The notes: generated by a model from the letters alone, not told the origin. Shown: positions 28,276 through 38,326, numbered from the stretch's first letter. The stretch is 64,000 bases of DNA from CAZTTH01 sp964615975 (GCA_964615975.1 CAZTTH010000009.1:36530-100529); one strand, 5' to 3'. Numbers and translations are program-made.

Positions 28276-29976
28276 ATGAAACAATTAATTGTAAATCACG
28301 AATTGTTGCAAACCCGCATTGCAATCTTGGAGAACAACATTATCCAAGAGTATTACATTGAAACGGGAGGCGCCGAACACATTGTGGGGTCAATCTATAA
28401 AGGAAGAATAACGAATATAGAACCATCCCTGCAAGCAGCATTTATTGACATCGGGTTACCCAAAAATGCTTTTCTTCATTATTGGGATATGATTCCCGCC
28501 ACCAAGGATACCTTGGAAAGTGATAATGATGATGGTGATGAAGAAGAGGAGGATACGTATGAAAATTGGCTCGCCAATGAAACTCCCCAGGAAGAACCGG
28601 TGGAAAATCCCGGAAAGATCTATAAAATTTTTGAGCGCGTTGCCGGAATTTTTGGAAAAAACAATAAACCCATCGAGACACCGAAAAGGAAGAGCCCGCC
28701 AGTAAAACATTCCTCATCGCATCGTCGTGAATCAAAACCATTTGTTGAATTGTCTGAAATTCCCAAGCGATTTCCCGTCAATTCATCCGTAATCGTCCAG
28801 GTTACCAAGGGATCTATCGGCACCAAGGGGCCGCGGGTGACAACCAATCTTAGTATCCCCGGACGCTATGTGGTGTTGTTACCAAATTGCCAGTACATTG
28901 GGGTCTCCAAGCGAATCGAAGATCGCAAGGAACGAACTCGATTGCGAGACATTCTCCGACAATTGAACCTTCCAAAAGGTCTGGGAGTCATTTGCCGCAC
29001 CGCGAGTACCGGATTATCAGAAAGAGCACTCCTCTCGGATATCAAGGATGTTGTCGAAAAATGGCATAAATCCCAGCAAGTTGTCAAGCAAGGTAAAGCA
29101 CCGGTGATCGTATATCAGGAGCCGGGAATTCTCGAGAAAACCATCCGCGATTCATTGACTGAAGATATCGATGAAATTATCGTTGATTCAACCGAAGCGT
29201 ATGATCTGACCTGTGGTTATGTCAAGCGGTTGGAAAAAAAGGATCAGACTCGAGTTCGTATGTATCATGATCCGACTCCGATTTTTAATCACTTTCGTGT
29301 CAAGGAACAGATCGAAAAGATCAATTCCCGTATCGTCACCCTTTCCAGTGGCGCGGAACTGTGCATCGATGAGACTGAAGCCTTGATCGCGATCGATGTT
29401 AATTCGAAAAAAAGCCGTGGCGGCAAGGATCATCCCGAAACCATCTTGAAAACCAATCTTGAAGCTGCCGAACAGATCGGCAGACAACTACGGCTTCGTA
29501 ATGTCGGTGGCTTGGTGGTAATAGATTTCATTGATATGAAATCCCGCAATGATCGCAATGAAGTATATCGCAAAATGCGCGAGGTATTAGCCAAGGATCG
29601 TTCCAAGTCTAAAATCCTGCAGATCTCCAATCTTGGATTAATGGAAATGACCCGGCAGCGAGAATATGAGAGCTTATTAGATTCTACTTATGTAAATTGT
29701 CACTATTGTCATGGTCGGGGATTGGTCAAATCATCGGTGACAATCAGTGTTGAACTGCAAAGAAGGGTAGGCGAAATTCTGCGCAAGGTGAAGGGTAAAG
29801 TTCCGCTTAAAATCACAGTGCATCCAACCGTATTTAACCGCCTGAAAAACGAGGATGCCCATCTTCTTGAACGTATGGAGATAAAACTGGGTGGGGAATT
29901 CAGCTTTCGCTCCGATCCCAATCTTCATCATGAGGAGTTTAAAGTTTTTAATGCAGATACCGGTGAGGAACTATAA
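28276..29976 (+). CDS. rng: Ribonuclease E/G family endoribonuclease
   Basis: The 566 residues match the RNase E/G catalytic half. They begin MKQLIVNHELLQTRIAILEN, then an S1 domain (IVGSIYKGRITNIEPSLQAAFIDIG). The S1 domain is interrupted by an unusual insert of about 80 residues (about 78-160), first very acidic and then basic. The DNase-I-like domain includes EALIAIDVNSKKS and VIDFIDMKS. The zinc link is CHYCHGRG near residue 478. It processes rRNA/mRNA 5' ends. The long C-terminal scaffold of E. coli RNase E is missing, so RNase G type is likelier. Confidence 0.93.
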   Translation: MKQLIVNHELLQTRIAILENNIIQEYYIETGGAEHIVGSIYKGRITNIEPSLQAAFIDIGLPKNAFLHYWDMIPATKDTLESDNDDGDEEEEDTYENWLANETPQEEPVENPGKIYKIFERVAGIFGKNNKPIETPKRKSPPVKHSSSHRRESKPFVELSEIPKRFPVNSSVIVQVTKGSIGTKGPRVTTNLSIPGRYVVLLPNCQYIGVSKRIEDRKERTRLRDILRQLNLPKGLGVICRTASTGLSERALLSDIKDVVEKWHKSQQVVKQGKAPVIVYQEPGILEKTIRDSLTEDIDEIIVDSTEAYDLTCGYVKRLEKKDQTRVRMYHDPTPIFNHFRVKEQIEKINSRIVTLSSGAELCIDETEALIAIDVNSKKSRGGKDHPETILKTNLEAAEQIGRQLRLRNVGGLVVIDFIDMKSRNDRNEVYRKMREVLAKDRSKSKILQISNLGLMEMTRQREYESLLDSTYVNCHYCHGRGLVKSSVTISVELQRRVGEILRKVKGKVPLKITVHPTVFNRLKNEDAHLLERMEIKLGGEFSFRSDPNLHHEEFKVFNADTGEEL

Positions 29977-30142
29977 AAAATCGGATTTCAACATGAGTAT
30001 AACCGAAATCATTATTACATTGGGAGATTTAATTGGTCATACAATGTATACTTAAGTATTTTATTTGAAGAAGATCGTAAATTTAAATCGAGCAACACAC
30101 AAGTAATACGGTAAACTTACCTTAACTGAATGGGAAACGCTT

Positions 30143-31048
30143 ATGAACTATGATCGCAATGGCGCATTAATGAATACGGACATTCCCGGACTGCCCTCAC
30201 CAAAGCGGGGCAAAGTCCGGGACATTTATGACTTGGACAATTCACTGCTCCTGGTCGCGACAGATCGCATCAGCGCCTTTGATGTGATCATGCCCAACGG
30301 AATACCCGACAAAGGGAAGATTCTCACAGGCTTAACCGCTTTTTGGTTATCGTTATTCAATGATGTCCCCAACCACCTTATCAGCATGAATACTGACGAT
30401 TATCCTGCCATACTAAAACCGTACCATAAGGATCTGCAGGGACGTTCCATGTTGGTGAAAAAGGCAAAACCGTTGCCCGTTGAATGCGTCGCTCGCGGTT
30501 ATATAATCGGTTCAGGCTGGAAGGATTATCAGAAAACCGGAATGATTTGCGGCATCGTTTTGCGATCAGGATATACTCTGGCAGAGAAATTTGACTCTCC
30601 CATCTTTACCCCCGCGACTAAAGCTGAATTGGGCGAACACGACGAAAATATCTCCTACCCACAAGTAATTGAACTTATCGGCGCTGAAGCCGCCGCCTGG
30701 GTGCGCGATAACACCTTGAAGCTATATTCCACTGCCGCTGATTACGCTAAAAAACTGGGAATTATCATTGCGGATACTAAATTCGAATTTGGCTACCTGA
30801 ACGGCGATATTATCCTCATCGACGAAGTACTGACACCGGATTCAAGCCGTTTTTGGCCGGTTGAATCTCATCAAAAGGGAGTCAATCCACCCAGCTTGGA
30901 TAAACAATTCGTCCGTGATTATCTGGAAACCTTGAAGTGGAATAAACAACCACCAGCACCGGATCTGCCGGATGAGATCGTCATCAATACCAGGAAAAAA
31001 TATTTTGAAGCCTATCACACCCTGACTGGCGTGGAATACAACCCATAA
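30143..31048 (+). CDS. purC: SAICAR synthetase (phosphoribosylaminoimidazole-succinocarboxamide synthase)
   Basis: The 301 residues match the long PurC form. They include GKVRDIYDLDNSLLLVATDRISAFDVIMP near the N-terminus, then PVECVARGYIIGSGWKDYQKTG, IADTKFEFGY and IDEVLTPDSSRFWP. The enzyme adds aspartate to CAIR in purine synthesis. An internal ATG at 30170 (MNTDIPGLPSPKRG) is an alternative start. It is followed directly by the BamD-like gene. Confidence 0.96.
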   Translation: MNYDRNGALMNTDIPGLPSPKRGKVRDIYDLDNSLLLVATDRISAFDVIMPNGIPDKGKILTGLTAFWLSLFNDVPNHLISMNTDDYPAILKPYHKDLQGRSMLVKKAKPLPVECVARGYIIGSGWKDYQKTGMICGIVLRSGYTLAEKFDSPIFTPATKAELGEHDENISYPQVIELIGAEAAAWVRDNTLKLYSTAADYAKKLGIIIADTKFEFGYLNGDIILIDEVLTPDSSRFWPVESHQKGVNPPSLDKQFVRDYLETLKWNKQPPAPDLPDEIVINTRKKYFEAYHTLTGVEYNP

Positions 31049-31069
31049 TTGCGCAAGGATTTCATCACA

Positions 31070-32164
31070 GTGAATATATTATTGAATAGTCGTTATCATC
31101 AACCGGATTGCCGTCATCAACCAATGCGGGCGATCAAATGTCTCGCTGTCACATTTTTCACTTCAATTCGAATCCTGGCAGTGGTCGGACTCGCATTAAT
31201 GTTGTCGCTCCCGATGTACGCACAATCGGATTGGAAACCGGAAGCAACTTGGAAAAGGAGTCAGGAAGATACTGTCGCCAGTCTGATTAATCAGGCGGAA
31301 AAATTTGAGGAACAAGGAAATTATAAGCCCGCCTTGAAGATTTACCGCCAGATCGAGGCCAAAAGTATCAACCTGAGCAATAAGGCCAAAGCCTTGATTG
31401 CTCAGGGACGATGTCGTGAACAGATGCAAAAGCCGTGGGAAGCTTATTTATGCTACAAAAAGGTAATCGACAATTATGCGAACTTTGTCCCTTTCGCTAA
31501 CGTGCTGCAATTGGAATATGATATCGCCAAGCGCTTTTTTGAGGGAGAGCGCGATCGATTTCTGTTTTTCTCATTTTCCACCGATGCCAAAGCACAGGAA
31601 ATTTACGATCATATTTCAGCCAAAGGGCCATATGCACCCTTTGCGTCAGATGCCATCTATCGATCGGCGCTGATCTCATTAAAAGAAAAGGACTACGAAG
31701 AAGCTATAGAAAAATTTAAACAAATAATCGCCCGCTATCCGTTGACTCCCATTGCCGCTGACGCTCGTCTTGATTTGGCGCAAACCTACATCAAGACCGC
31801 CGCGGATGCTGACGGCGATATTTCATTGATTCATGATGCCCATCGCGAAATCACCGTTTTTCTCAAGCAAAATCCTCAACATCCCCGCTTGCAGGAAGCA
31901 AAGAATGTATTGGATTTGACAGAATCCCTTGAAGCGCAACAATTATTATACCTGGGAGAATTTTATCAGCGAAAAGCGCATAAGCGTTCACCAGCAGCGC
32001 GGCGGTATTTGAATGATTTAATCATAAAATATCCCGATACCAAAAGCGCTTGGAGAGCCAAGGAATTATTGGTTGAAATCACCCCTGAATATGACCCGCT
32101 CAATGCCTCTCCGCTCCGCGATGCAGAATCGCCGAGCCAATTGCCGGTGGACATAGATCAATAA
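31070..32164 (+). CDS. BamD-like TPR outer-membrane assembly protein
   Basis: A signal peptide (about MRAIKCLAVTFFTSIRILAVVG... YAQ) is followed by TPR pairs: LINQAEKFEEQGNYKPALKIYRQI, ALISLKEKDYEEAIEKFKQIIARYPLTPIAADARLDLAQTY. The block of two-to-three TPRs with RYPLTPIA resembles BamD/YfiO and related assembly lipoproteins. There is no lipobox Cys. The start is unsure: GTG 31070 has AAGGA ten bases upstream, while ATG 31124 opens the signal peptide. It abuts purC and overlaps the LptE-like gene at its end, so it belongs to that envelope operon. Confidence 0.7.
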   Translation: MNILLNSRYHQPDCRHQPMRAIKCLAVTFFTSIRILAVVGLALMLSLPMYAQSDWKPEATWKRSQEDTVASLINQAEKFEEQGNYKPALKIYRQIEAKSINLSNKAKALIAQGRCREQMQKPWEAYLCYKKVIDNYANFVPFANVLQLEYDIAKRFFEGERDRFLFFSFSTDAKAQEIYDHISAKGPYAPFASDAIYRSALISLKEKDYEEAIEKFKQIIARYPLTPIAADARLDLAQTYIKTAADADGDISLIHDAHREITVFLKQNPQHPRLQEAKNVLDLTESLEAQQLLYLGEFYQRKAHKRSPAARRYLNDLIIKYPDTKSAWRAKELLVEITPEYDPLNASPLRDAESPSQLPVDIDQ

Positions 32165-32688
32165 TGAAGATTTTAGGCGCATTAATTTTTTTCATTATTT
32201 CAATCGGTTGCCGCCATTATCATCTGGTTTCACCTCCGAATCATCCTGCAAATCAAATGGGTATTGCAATCGGCAATATCGACAATCATACCGATGAAAC
32301 CCGCCTCTCGACCTATTTCAAAAATAAAATGCCGGAGCAATTGCTATTGGACGGGACATTTCGTCTCCGGCAGTTAAGCGCTGCCGATTATGTTCTCGAC
32401 GCCAAAATTCTATCCTATAATGTTCAGGGTATCGGTGAAGTCAGGATCGACTCACCAGAAAGTGACTTGCGCCAATATCGTTCCTCCGCATACGAAGTTA
32501 TCGTTCACATTGAGTACACGCTGTTATCGCGTACTGCCGATGCTCCGCCGCCACTATCCCAACCAGTAGATGGCAAAGCCTTATTCAGTGAACTGGTGGA
32601 TATCGACATCGTGCGCAAGGATGGATTGCGGCGTGCGACCTATGATGCCTGTGAAAAAATCGTCGCGGCGCTGACCCAAACCTGGTGA
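32164..32688 (+). CDS. lptE: LptE-like LPS-assembly lipoprotein
   Basis: The 174 residues start with a short hydrophobic segment ending in ISIGC, a lipobox, so the mature protein is lipidated. The family pattern follows: AIGNIDNHTDETRLSTYFKNKMPEQLLLDGTFRL, then a YVLDAKILSYN segment, and YDACEKIVAAL at the end. LptE plugs the LptD channel and helps LPS reach the cell surface. It overlaps the BamD-like gene by one base and lies 13 bases before the next lipoprotein. Confidence 0.75.
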   Translation: MKILGALIFFIISIGCRHYHLVSPPNHPANQMGIAIGNIDNHTDETRLSTYFKNKMPEQLLLDGTFRLRQLSAADYVLDAKILSYNVQGIGEVRIDSPESDLRQYRSSAYEVIVHIEYTLLSRTADAPPPLSQPVDGKALFSELVDIDIVRKDGLRRATYDACEKIVAALTQTW

Positions 32689-32701
32689 AGACTGAGGAAT
32701 C

Positions 32702-33358
32702 ATGAATTTTTCAATCCGATGGTTTCTGAAAATCACATTGGCTGCTGCGTCTTTGTTCCCCTGTGGTTGCTCGGAAAATCAACCCCATGAAATCAAGCAA
32801 ATACGCGTCGTTGATCGTCCCCCCATGGATGCTCACAAGGAAACAACAACCGAGAAACGGTTTAATTTAAATCGCACCGCATTCGGCTCAACAACTCAAG
32901 CCTTGGCGAATCCCCACTCCAATCCCTTCCACTGGGAATTGCCGGCAGGTTGGCAGGAATTGCCGGCAACCTCCATGCGCCTCATCAATTTAGGTGTAGA
33001 TAACGTGCCGGAAATCGAAACTTACGTCTCATTGCTTCCCGGCGCAGGTGGTGATCTGTTGGCCAATACCAACCGCTGGCGAAAGCAAATGGGGTTGGAG
33101 GAAATCAACCCGGATGAGGCGCGTCAACTTCCTGAGGTTACCATCTTGGGGCGCCCCGCTAAATTCATTGAACTCGAAGGCGACTTTACTGCCATGTCCG
33201 GCACCAAAATGAACGATTTTTTTCTTCTGGGCATCATCGGTGAATACAATGGTCAATCCCTGTTCATCAAGATGACTGGTCCGAAAAAGCATAAGGATAA
33301 ACAAGCACCAAATTTTATCTCATTTACTCAATCCCTGCATCCGGCCGCCATGAAATAA
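32702..33358 (+). CDS. Lipoprotein of unknown function
   Basis: The 218 residues start with a signal segment ending FPCGC, a likely lipobox. The mature part has FHWELPAGWQELPATSMRLINLG, then SLLPGAGGDLLANTNRWRKQMGLEEI. This pattern of W.lP.gW...MR and GG...N.NRWR recurs in unknown proteins of planctomycetes and relatives. No function is known. It is the last gene of the purC/BamD/LptE run. Confidence 0.65.
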   Translation: MNFSIRWFLKITLAAASLFPCGCSENQPHEIKQIRVVDRPPMDAHKETTTEKRFNLNRTAFGSTTQALANPHSNPFHWELPAGWQELPATSMRLINLGVDNVPEIETYVSLLPGAGGDLLANTNRWRKQMGLEEINPDEARQLPEVTILGRPAKFIELEGDFTAMSGTKMNDFFLLGIIGEYNGQSLFIKMTGPKKHKDKQAPNFISFTQSLHPAAMK

Positions 33359-33445
33359 TGGGATTGTTATTCTCATAATTTATCCCGATTTTGGACTCCA
33401 TTTAATTCTTCGCATTTGGAGTGGTTCGATATGCGTTATGTTTCA

Positions 33446-35125
33446 TTAGTTTATTACAACCCGTTCCTGTGCCCAGAGCGCAAGTTTTTCACGGAAGATT
33501 TTGGCGTTGTGGCGAATATCGACAGGGAAGCGGCGATGAAACAGAAAGTCGGTCAGTTTGGCAGTCAGAGGATTCTGACGGGCTAGTTCAATTAATTCAG
33601 CGATGAATTGATGGCGCGTTCGTTGACGATAAGGAAAATCACCGGGCTTGGGTTCAATGATCATCACCGGGCGCTGTTGATAACGGTTACTGCCAATCCC
33701 CACCAGCGCGGAACGATTAACCCGCGGATGTTCATTGAATATGGCTTCACAGCAAACGGTGTATAAGGTTGTTGAACCGGTTTCGACACGCTGAGACTGG
33801 CGGCCGCAGAACCATAATCTGCCATGGTCATCGAGATAGCCAATATCACCAAGTCGATGCCAGAGACGGACCATTTTCTCCCCATCATATTCAAAAATCT
33901 TGTGCCATTCAGTATGTGTCGGCAGTGCGTAATAGGCCGGACTGACCGTCGTGCCGCAAACAACCACCTCGCCGATTTTCCCAACCGGCAAGATCGTGAC
34001 ATTCTTCCAATCCTTCAGTGGTTGATCGGAAATCTTGATGATTTTGACCGTGATTCCCGGATAAGGATGACCAACACAATATCCGTTGCCGGCTCGTGTC
34101 AACATCATGGTAGACGCCAACACCTCCGTGCCTTGAAAGGATGTCGTCATCAGGCATTCAGTGGCGCCATAGGGGGTATAGATTTCCGCCCCCGGCGCCA
34201 GAATATGACGAAGATACTGCTCATGCAGATACCAGGGAATGGGCGCTCCAGCCATGAGAATACGCTTAAGGCTGGGAAAGGTGATGTGCTTTTCCAGGCA
34301 ATATGGTGCAATCCGCTTCCATAATGCCGGTGATCCAAATGAGAATGTCACCCGATAATGATTGATGCATTCTGCTATTTTCCGGGGATTTACCATGGCC
34401 GGCTTACGGGGGTCCATCTCCGGCAAAACTACAGTCATGCCGGCGGCAATACTGAAAACAGCAAACATGGCGAATCCGGGCATATCAATATCTTCCGGGG
34501 AAAGGTCATATTTATCCCGCATCAGTTGCAGTTGGCTGATAAACATGCCCTGGGTATAGATGACGCCCTTGGGAGGTCCGGTGCTGCCGGTGGTAAAGAC
34601 AATCGCGGCATGATCGTCCTCGGAGAACAGAATTTCGGGAAGTATGCCCATGCCGCTTTGAACCAAGTTATCTAGCCGGTGAGTGTCGCCAAAAGCCAGT
34701 CGACCGGTGGTGATTTTTATATGAACTGAACGCAGATAGCGGGGAAACAGGCGTCGGATAAAATGCGTCAGTGGAACACCAATGAATACCTCCGGTTCAA
34801 CTTGCTGCAAACAGGGCAGCACAAAACGCAGCTTCATCCCGGGATCGATGAGAACGCTAATTGCTCCAATCTTGAGCAATGCGAATATCAAAGGCAAAAA
34901 ATCCGGGCCAGGTTTAACCAGGAATGCCACCCGCATCCCTTTTTGAACCCCAATGCGATTTAATCCATGGGCGAAGGCATTAATTCTGACTTCCAGGTCG
35001 TGAAATGTAATCGCAGTCGAGCAACTTGCGTCTCTTCGGTGGCATGATGAGGGGAAAATAACGGCTGTTTTATCGGGAAAAAGGCGGGCATTCTCGGTCA
35101 AAAAATGGGAAAAATTTATCGGCAT
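33446..35125 (-). CDS. OleC-like fatty acid AMP-forming ligase
   Basis: The 559 residues match the adenylate-forming superfamily. The P-loop is VFTTGSTGPPKGVIY, the YGATE motif appears as YTPYGATECL, and the hinge/adenylate-binding Asp is in RLGDIGYLDDHGRLWFCGRQSQRV. The segment MFAVFSIAAGMTVVLPEMDPRKPAMVNPRKI is characteristic of OleC, which makes beta-lactones from beta-hydroxy acids in olefin synthesis. OleA, OleB and OleD are not nearby, so general acyl ligation is also possible. It is convergent with the lipoprotein gene and 103 bases downstream of mtaB. Confidence 0.8.
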   Translation of the reverse strand: MPINFSHFLTENARLFPDKTAVIFPSSCHRRDASCSTAITFHDLEVRINAFAHGLNRIGVQKGMRVAFLVKPGPDFLPLIFALLKIGAISVLIDPGMKLRFVLPCLQQVEPEVFIGVPLTHFIRRLFPRYLRSVHIKITTGRLAFGDTHRLDNLVQSGMGILPEILFSEDDHAAIVFTTGSTGPPKGVIYTQGMFISQLQLMRDKYDLSPEDIDMPGFAMFAVFSIAAGMTVVLPEMDPRKPAMVNPRKIAECINHYRVTFSFGSPALWKRIAPYCLEKHITFPSLKRILMAGAPIPWYLHEQYLRHILAPGAEIYTPYGATECLMTTSFQGTEVLASTMMLTRAGNGYCVGHPYPGITVKIIKISDQPLKDWKNVTILPVGKIGEVVVCGTTVSPAYYALPTHTEWHKIFEYDGEKMVRLWHRLGDIGYLDDHGRLWFCGRQSQRVETGSTTLYTVCCEAIFNEHPRVNRSALVGIGSNRYQQRPVMIIEPKPGDFPYRQRTRHQFIAELIELARQNPLTAKLTDFLFHRRFPVDIRHNAKIFREKLALWAQERVVIN

Positions 35126-35228
35126 GATTGCGAAATTAAACCGTCTTCAAGGAAACGCAATGATTTTATATGACAAAGACATGTCGCATAAAACAATCTC
35201 GAATCATAGCGGTTTCATGATTTAATAA

Positions 35229-36539
35229 TTAGCGAATTTCACCCATCATTTCCTGATCAGCAATTTGTCTTAACTCAACCGGGATCAGTTCATTGCGCAG
35301 ATGCAGTGACGATTTCACCCTGACCCGTAAATAATTATCGGTCAGTCCGATCCAATAGTCGTCTTTTTCTTGTTCAAAAAGCACTTCCTGAGTCGTTCCC
35401 AGAAATTCGTTCATAAACTGATGGCGCTTGTGCGTGGATAAACGGCGCAGGATTTTACTGCGTTTTCTAATGACATCCCGTGGCACATGATCATTGAATT
35501 TTCGGCTTTTGGCCTGATCGCGATGGGAATAACTGAAGACGTGAAAATAAGCGAATGGCAATGAATCAAGGGTGTCGTACGTTTCATCGAAATACGCATC
35601 GCTTTCTCCCGGATATCCCACAATGATATCCGTGCCCAGGCATAACCCGGCTATATGGTTCAAGGAGAATTGTGCGAACTTGTTATATTCGGCAACGGTA
35701 TAGCGCCGATTCATTTGATACAGAATGGGATCACAACCGCTTTGCATTGGAAGATGAAGATAGCGGCATAAACGACATGATACATCGGTGGCTCGCATCT
35801 GCAATATTAACGATTCGGGGACCGTGGTGGGTTCAATGGATGAGATGCGAATGCGGCGTAACCCAGGGATACTGCGCAATGTGGTGACCACCTGACTGAG
35901 GTTTCGGTTTTCATCATCATATGTGCCGATATTAACCCCAGTAAGAATCAACTCTTTATAACCCGCGGCCGCGAGTTGACCGGCTTCATCCATGAGATCG
36001 GCAAAAACACGACTGCGGGCCCGGCCGCGAGTATAAGGGATAACACAAAAGAAGCAATAAAAATCACATCCATCCTGTACCTTCAGATTGGCGCGAGTAT
36101 GATGTGGATCCATACTAATTGCAGGAACGGTAAAATTGGATGTGGGCAAGGGATCAAGGTGTATTGCCGTTGACGGCGTAAGATTAGAAGGGTTGGCTGT
36201 GGATTTGATAATTTCAGCCAATTCATATTTTCTGGCATTTCCGACAACCCAAGCGACATTCGGCAGGCTGGATAGTTTATCTGCCTGAGCCTGAGCCTGA
36301 CAGCCAATCAAGGCAATACGGGACTGTGGATAGGTTCGTGAGATTCGATTCACCAACTGGTTGGTATCCGCATCGCCATTTTCAGTGACAGTACAAGTGT
36401 TTATGACCACCACATCTGGGACCGGATTTACACAGTCGGTCTCGATAAAACCGCGACGTTTGAAATCCTGACGGATGGCAGCAGTCTCCGCTTGATTGAG
36501 TCGACAGCCGAAAGTGTAAAATGTGACGAGTTGCGCCAT
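35229..36539 (-). CDS. mtaB: tRNA (t6A37) methylthiotransferase MtaB
   Basis: From ATG 36539 the protein has 436 residues. It has the MiaB-family N-terminal domain (VTFYTFGCRLNQAETAAI), a VVINTCTVTENGDADTNQ cluster site and a radical-SAM CxxxCxxC as CDFYCFFCVIPYTRGRARSR. The first motif TFGCRLNQ.E marks MtaB rather than MiaB (which has T.GCQMN). It adds a methylthio group to t6A37 in tRNAs for ANN codons, using two [4Fe-4S] clusters. The upstream extension to 36650 has no family likeness. Confidence 0.93.
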   Translation of the reverse strand: MAQLVTFYTFGCRLNQAETAAIRQDFKRRGFIETDCVNPVPDVVVINTCTVTENGDADTNQLVNRISRTYPQSRIALIGCQAQAQADKLSSLPNVAWVVGNARKYELAEIIKSTANPSNLTPSTAIHLDPLPTSNFTVPAISMDPHHTRANLKVQDGCDFYCFFCVIPYTRGRARSRVFADLMDEAGQLAAAGYKELILTGVNIGTYDDENRNLSQVVTTLRSIPGLRRIRISSIEPTTVPESLILQMRATDVSCRLCRYLHLPMQSGCDPILYQMNRRYTVAEYNKFAQFSLNHIAGLCLGTDIIVGYPGESDAYFDETYDTLDSLPFAYFHVFSYSHRDQAKSRKFNDHVPRDVIRKRSKILRRLSTHKRHQFMNEFLGTTQEVLFEQEKDDYWIGLTDNYLRVRVKSSLHLRNELIPVELRQIADQEMMGEIR

Positions 36540-36837
36540 GGTATCGAGGGGTAATAATTTTCCAGGTTGAGTGAGTAAAATTCTGTTCGTAATAATCGAG
36601 AAAATCGAAATGCCGCCCGCAAATCCAGTTGCATCTGCAGAGAATGCCAATAAATTGGGGTTGGTTCTTTACTTAAATAATAAAGAATGTTATCATAAAT
36701 CTTAATAATCACTCTGCAATGTTTTTTCCGTCAACTATAACGCAGAAAATCAGAGGATCTGTAGACTGCCCCAATATTTATCTGATTTTATGCGATTATA
36801 ATCGCGACTTATGTCATAATCAATCCTTGTAATATCC

Positions 36838-37464
36838 ATGAAAAACTTGAGTTATATTTTTTCGCTCGCCATCCTTATCCTGACGACATGCACCGGTTGC
36901 AACCTGTATGAAATGCTGAAAAATAATAAGAAGGAAGTCGCACGTCAAATTGACAAGATCAAGGCGGCAGTGAATCGGGAAGATTGGTCTTATATTTATC
37001 AATTTCAGGATTCGAATTTCAGATGGCAGTCAAGCGATAATCAGATATTCGAAACAGTCGAGGTAAAGAAAGGCAAAGCCACGGAAAAAGTAGAGTTGGG
37101 CAAAATCAACTTTCGTGAATCAATTAATAATCTTCCGAAAAATCGTGTCGCCTTCTATATAAAGGTCGAGGAGGTCAGGAAAATTGCCGATGACCGATAT
37201 GTCGCACGAGTGAAATCAAGGTTGAAAATTCGCACTGGTGCTGCTGATACCGATAATATTTATTGGGATTCCCAATATACCTGGGTTAAACGTGTAGAGG
37301 ATTGGTTTCTCATTGAAATCAAGGATTTGAGCATTAAAAAAAGCGCCTTGGGAAATGTCTATGATACCAATCCCACACCACCGCCGCCCCCCACAAAAAC
37401 GACGGCGGTGAAAACAGTGCCATCGGCCACTAAGACCCCCCAAAACACTACGAAGACCAAGTAA
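36838..37464 (+). CDS. Lipoprotein of unknown function
   Basis: The 208 residues have a signal segment ending TCTGC, a lipobox. The mature part is charged, with repeated acidic and Lys-rich helices, and a Pro/Thr-rich tail from about residue 175 that may span the peptidoglycan. No known family was recognised. It lies 17 bases before sod, so it may be co-transcribed with it. Confidence 0.55.
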   Translation: MKNLSYIFSLAILILTTCTGCNLYEMLKNNKKEVARQIDKIKAAVNREDWSYIYQFQDSNFRWQSSDNQIFETVEVKKGKATEKVELGKINFRESINNLPKNRVAFYIKVEEVRKIADDRYVARVKSRLKIRTGAADTDNIYWDSQYTWVKRVEDWFLIEIKDLSIKKSALGNVYDTNPTPPPPPTKTTAVKTVPSATKTPQNTTKTK

Positions 37465-37480
37465 AGGAGATTCACACATT

Positions 37481-38113
37481 ATGGCTTACACTCTACCCGT
37501 TCTCCCATATTCCTATGATGCCCTGGAACCGCATATCGATCTCCAAACCATGGAAATCCATCATACCAAACATCATGCCGGATATATGAACAAATTGAAT
37601 GATGCGGTCAAAAACACCGCGTTTGAAAAAACTCCATTATCGGTATTATTGGGTGATCTCGAATCGATTCCCGAATCGATTCGGACGACCGTGCGCAACA
37701 ATGGCGGGGGTTATTCTAATCATAAGTTATTTTGGGAAATCCTGAGTCCCAAAAACAGCGGTGAACCGAGCGGTGAATTGGCCAAGGCCATCAATAAATC
37801 TTTCGGGAATTTCACGGCCTTCAAGGAAAAATTTACCGCCGCAGCAACCAGTCATTTCGGCAGCGGCTGGGCGTGGTTGGTCGTTAAAGATTCTTCTTAT
37901 CTGGAGATATACAGTACGGCTAATCAAGATAGCCCTTACATGACAGACGATATTCCGATTCTGGGTTTGGATGTCTGGGAACACGCGTATTATCTCAAAT
38001 ATCAAAATCGGCGTCCGGAATATGTCGCAGCCTTTTGGAAGATCGTAAATTGGGAGCGCGTGGCGGCGAATTTCACCAACGCGAAAAAGGATATGGATAT
38101 GACCTCTTACTGA
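37481..38113 (+). CDS. Superoxide dismutase (Fe/Mn)
   Basis: The 210 residues carry all four metal ligands: H27 (in MEIHHTKHH), H81 (in GGGYSNHKLFW), D164 and H168 (in LDVWEHAYY). The GGG before NH and GSGWAWLV favour the manganese form, but iron use cannot be excluded. The enzyme removes superoxide in the cytoplasm. It has AAAGGAGA fourteen bases before its start. A nested hairpin follows downstream. Confidence 0.95.
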   Translation: MAYTLPVLPYSYDALEPHIDLQTMEIHHTKHHAGYMNKLNDAVKNTAFEKTPLSVLLGDLESIPESIRTTVRNNGGGYSNHKLFWEILSPKNSGEPSGELAKAINKSFGNFTAFKEKFTAAATSHFGSGWAWLVVKDSSYLEIYSTANQDSPYMTDDIPILGLDVWEHAYYLKYQNRRPEYVAAFWKIVNWERVAANFTNAKKDMDMTSY

Positions 38114-38205
38114 TCCACTCCAGGCGCTCCTATCCTCCAGCACCAATAAATCTTCGCCATTGGATCAATTGAATCCGGCCAATTGTGCATGATACAAGAA
38201 CGCGG

Positions 38206-38244
38206 GACAGGGCTATCCCATTCAATGAATGGCAAGTCCCTGTC
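38206..38244. terminator. Nested hairpin between convergent sod and nrdB
   Basis: Outer arms GACAGGG (38206-38212) and CCCTGTC (38238-38244) enclose an inner palindrome CCATTCA-A-TGAATGG (38218-38232). It lies between the convergent sod and nrdB ends. There is no strong T-tract on either strand. It could end transcription from either side or stabilise transcripts. Confidence 0.45.
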
Positions 38245-38326
38245 TCTCGCTGAATATCCTCACTCACCCTAACCATTCATTAATCTTTTTCCCGCTCCAC
38301 GGTCAATCAAACACCCGCAACCTTGA

